Positions 4,934-6,274 of a stretch of 6,274 bases of DNA are shown one piece after another. The position numbers were made by a program, and so were the translations under genes. The stretch comes from 4484-232 sp964486555 (GTDB lineage: Bacteria > Thermotogota > Thermotogae > Thermotogales > Thermotogaceae), in the NCBI GenBank assembly GCA_964486555.1, contig CAZANP010000082.1, positions 1 through 6,274 of the forward strand, read 5' to 3'. Numbering within the stretch: the stretch's first letter is position 1; each line of letters starts with the position of its first letter. The notes beneath the pieces were generated by a model, which had not been told where the DNA came from, searched no databases, and saw only the letters and a program-made list of their open reading frames with translations.

Positions 4934-6187
4934 TCATAGAAGTTCTGCAGCTCTTGTTGCAAGGTGTGACCTTTCGCCTTTCGTCAGAAACACGGTTGAA
5001 GCTCTATCGTCTCCAACGAATTTTGAAGATACGTAAACCAAACCGTTCGTGTGCATGTCAAGGTATGGTGTATCTATCTGATAGGGATCTCCGATCAAAA
5101 CCACCTTTGTCCCTTCTCCAACCCTTGTGAGAATGGTCTTAACTTCATGAGGTGTCAGATTCTGCGCTTCATCTATTATCATGTACTGACCTGGTATCGA
5201 CCTTCCCCTTATGTACGACAGAACTTCTATTTCCAGTATACCCCTTTTTCTCAGTTCCTTTATGTTCAATCCCTTGATCTTTGCTATCAATTCCAAATTA
5301 TCCATTATAGGCTGGAGCCACGGTTTCATCTTCGTTTCTATGTCCCCTGGAAGGTACCCTATATCCCTTCCAACGGGAATCGTCGGCCTTGTAACTATTA
5401 TCCTCTCGTACTTTCCCTCTTCCAGAACCTTCTTCAATCCACATGCAAGGGCAAGAAGCGTTTTCCCAGTTCCTGCAACTCCTATTAAAGTCACAAGATC
5501 TATCTCATCATCGAGAAGAGAGTCCATGGAGAAAACCTGCTCTCTGTTTCTTGGTTTTATACCGAACGCTTCTCTCTCGAAGATTCTGATCAATTTTCCT
5601 TTTCTGTACCTACCGTAAACATCTCCAAGATCCACGTAAGTGTTTGGAGGTATGTCAAGCTGTATTTCTACCTTTCCATTTTTCAAAAGCTCTTTCTTCA
5701 AATCTTCGTTTTCAATCTCGACGTAACCTTTATGGATCTTTTCCATATCCGATCTATCGGTCAGATAATCCTGAGCTGGTATTCCCAAGGAATCAGCTTT
5801 TATTCTGAGATTTATATCTTTCGTAACGAGGAAAGTTGGAATATTGCTCTTTCTCTTCACGTCCAGAGTGTATGCAAGAATCCAGTTGTCCATGTACCTT
5901 TCGTGGAGAAACCTGGGAGTGTCGACGTTTCCCTTCACAACGTGTACCCTCAGAATCCCTCCATTTTCAAGCTGGATCCCTTTCTGAAGACTACCCTTTT
6001 TTCTCAGCTCATCGATCTTTCTTATGACATCCCTTGCGCTCTTTCCAACGCTTCCACTTTCCTTCTTGAGTTTGTCGAGTTCTTCAAGAACGGGCAAAGG
6101 GATTATCACGTTGTTATCCTCGAACGAAAATATGGCGTTTGGATCGTGAATCAGAACGTTCGTATCGAGAACGTAGTTTTTGACCAT
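4934..6187 (-). CDS. PIN-domain/PhoH-family ATPase fusion (PhoH2 type)
   Basis: A 417-residue, full-length two-domain protein. Residues 1-140 are a PIN ribonuclease domain: VLDTNVLIHDP with D8 and N10, PVLEELDKLK with E35/E36, D100 in MDNWILAY and D124 in VTKDINLRIKADSLGIPAQDY, the usual acidic metal-binding set. Residues 215-417 are a PhoH P-loop ATPase: Walker A GVAGTGKT (236-243), TRPTIPVGRDIGYLPG (266-281), KMKPWLQPIMDNL, Walker B MIIDEAQN (336-343), GDPYQID (366-372) and the terminal GERSHLATRAAELL. Mycobacterial PhoH2 proteins of this architecture have been described as RNA helicase/ribonucleases in toxin-antitoxin operons; here no small antitoxin gene is visible upstream. ATG 6185-6187 is the start, since an in-frame TGA (6191-6193) lies two codons upstream. 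AGGAGGTG is about 10-12 bases upstream, rather far, and lies inside the preceding gene's end. It converges on the coiled-coil gene with zero bases between stops. The cellular substrate is unknown. Confidence 0.93.
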   Translation of the reverse strand: MVKNYVLDTNVLIHDPNAIFSFEDNNVIIPLPVLEELDKLKKESGSVGKSARDVIRKIDELRKKGSLQKGIQLENGGILRVHVVKGNVDTPRFLHERYMDNWILAYTLDVKRKSNIPTFLVTKDINLRIKADSLGIPAQDYLTDRSDMEKIHKGYVEIENEDLKKELLKNGKVEIQLDIPPNTYVDLGDVYGRYRKGKLIRIFEREAFGIKPRNREQVFSMDSLLDDEIDLVTLIGVAGTGKTLLALACGLKKVLEEGKYERIIVTRPTIPVGRDIGYLPGDIETKMKPWLQPIMDNLELIAKIKGLNIKELRKRGILEIEVLSYIRGRSIPGQYMIIDEAQNLTPHEVKTILTRVGEGTKVVLIGDPYQIDTPYLDMHTNGLVYVSSKFVGDDRASTVFLTKGERSHLATRAAELL

Positions 6188-6190
6188 GGA

Positions 6191-6274
6191 TCATCCCCAC
6201 CTCCTGACGAACTCGTCAACGTTACCGTATCCCACTATTTTAGAGAGTTTTATGAAAACCTTCGCAGTCACCAC
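6191..6274 (-). CDS. 3' end of an upstream gene, product not recognised (partial)
   Basis: The minus strand is open from the window edge to a TGA at 6191-6193, encoding 27 residues that end VGYGNVDEFVRRWG. The AGGAGGTG presumed to serve the PhoH gene is read here as the codons for RRW. The stop lies three bases before the PhoH ATG, so the two genes are probably cotranscribed. With so little sequence, I cannot identify the protein, and a chance open frame is possible, although the packing is typical of this genome. Confidence 0.5.
   Translation of the reverse strand: MVTAKVFIKLSKIVGYGNVDEFVRRWG

Noticed and set aside
4906..4955. Bidirectional terminator at the convergent junction (AGAGCT ... 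AGCTCT)
   Set aside because: The arms are only 6 bases with a loop of about 30 and no T-run on either side.
5051..5618. Plus-strand open frames of 145 and 135 codons
   Set aside because: They lie wholly opposite the PhoH ATPase domain, lack ribosome-binding sites and have low-complexity, non-protein-like composition; antisense shadows.

Overview
The window looks like ordinary chromosome from a Thermotoga-type hyperthermophilic bacterium. This rests on protein content rather than a database search: a short TTG-started tryptophanyl-tRNA synthetase carrying a C-x22-C-x6-C-x2-C cluster like the iron-sulfur site I recall from the Thermotoga maritima enzyme, Lys/Glu/Arg-rich proteins with heavy AGA/AGG use, and ribosome-binding sites close to AGGAGGTGATC. 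I see no insertion sequence, CRISPR array, tRNA, rRNA or phage gene, and no stretch over 90 bases lacks a gene.

Layout: 6-575 (minus) encodes a small membrane-anchored protein of unknown function. It diverges across 63 bases from a plus-strand run trpS-scpA-scpB (639-2818): tryptophanyl-tRNA synthetase followed by the two non-SMC subunits of the bacterial condensin. An 88-base spacer leads to a 12-helix major-facilitator-type permease (2907-4091). After a clear extended -10 promoter comes a GTG-started coiled-coil protein with a PD-(D/E)XK-like C-terminal domain (4126-4933). Its stop codon abuts, with no base between, the stop codon of a convergent PIN-PhoH ATPase gene (4934-6187, minus). The 3' end of another minus-strand gene lies at 6191-6274, three bases upstream of the PhoH start.

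Two runs of exactly 100 N (1121-1220 and 4308-4407) interrupt trpS and the coiled-coil gene. In both, the reading frame is restored only if the true gap is a multiple of three, so 100 is almost certainly a placeholder and neither gene should be called a frameshifted pseudogene. The first gap swallows most of the KMSKS loop; the second falls in a 21-residue coiled-coil repeat.

Functionally, trpS, scpA and scpB are packed tightly enough (11-base spacer, then a 4-base ATGA overlap) to be one transcript joining translation and chromosome segregation. The permease, coiled-coil protein and PIN-PhoH protein have no evident shared pathway. I did not find a convincing new multi-gene system. The best leads are the coiled-coil/nuclease-like protein with unusual catalytic positions and possibly variable repeat number, the zero-spacing convergent gene pair, and an inverted repeat over the divergent promoter region.
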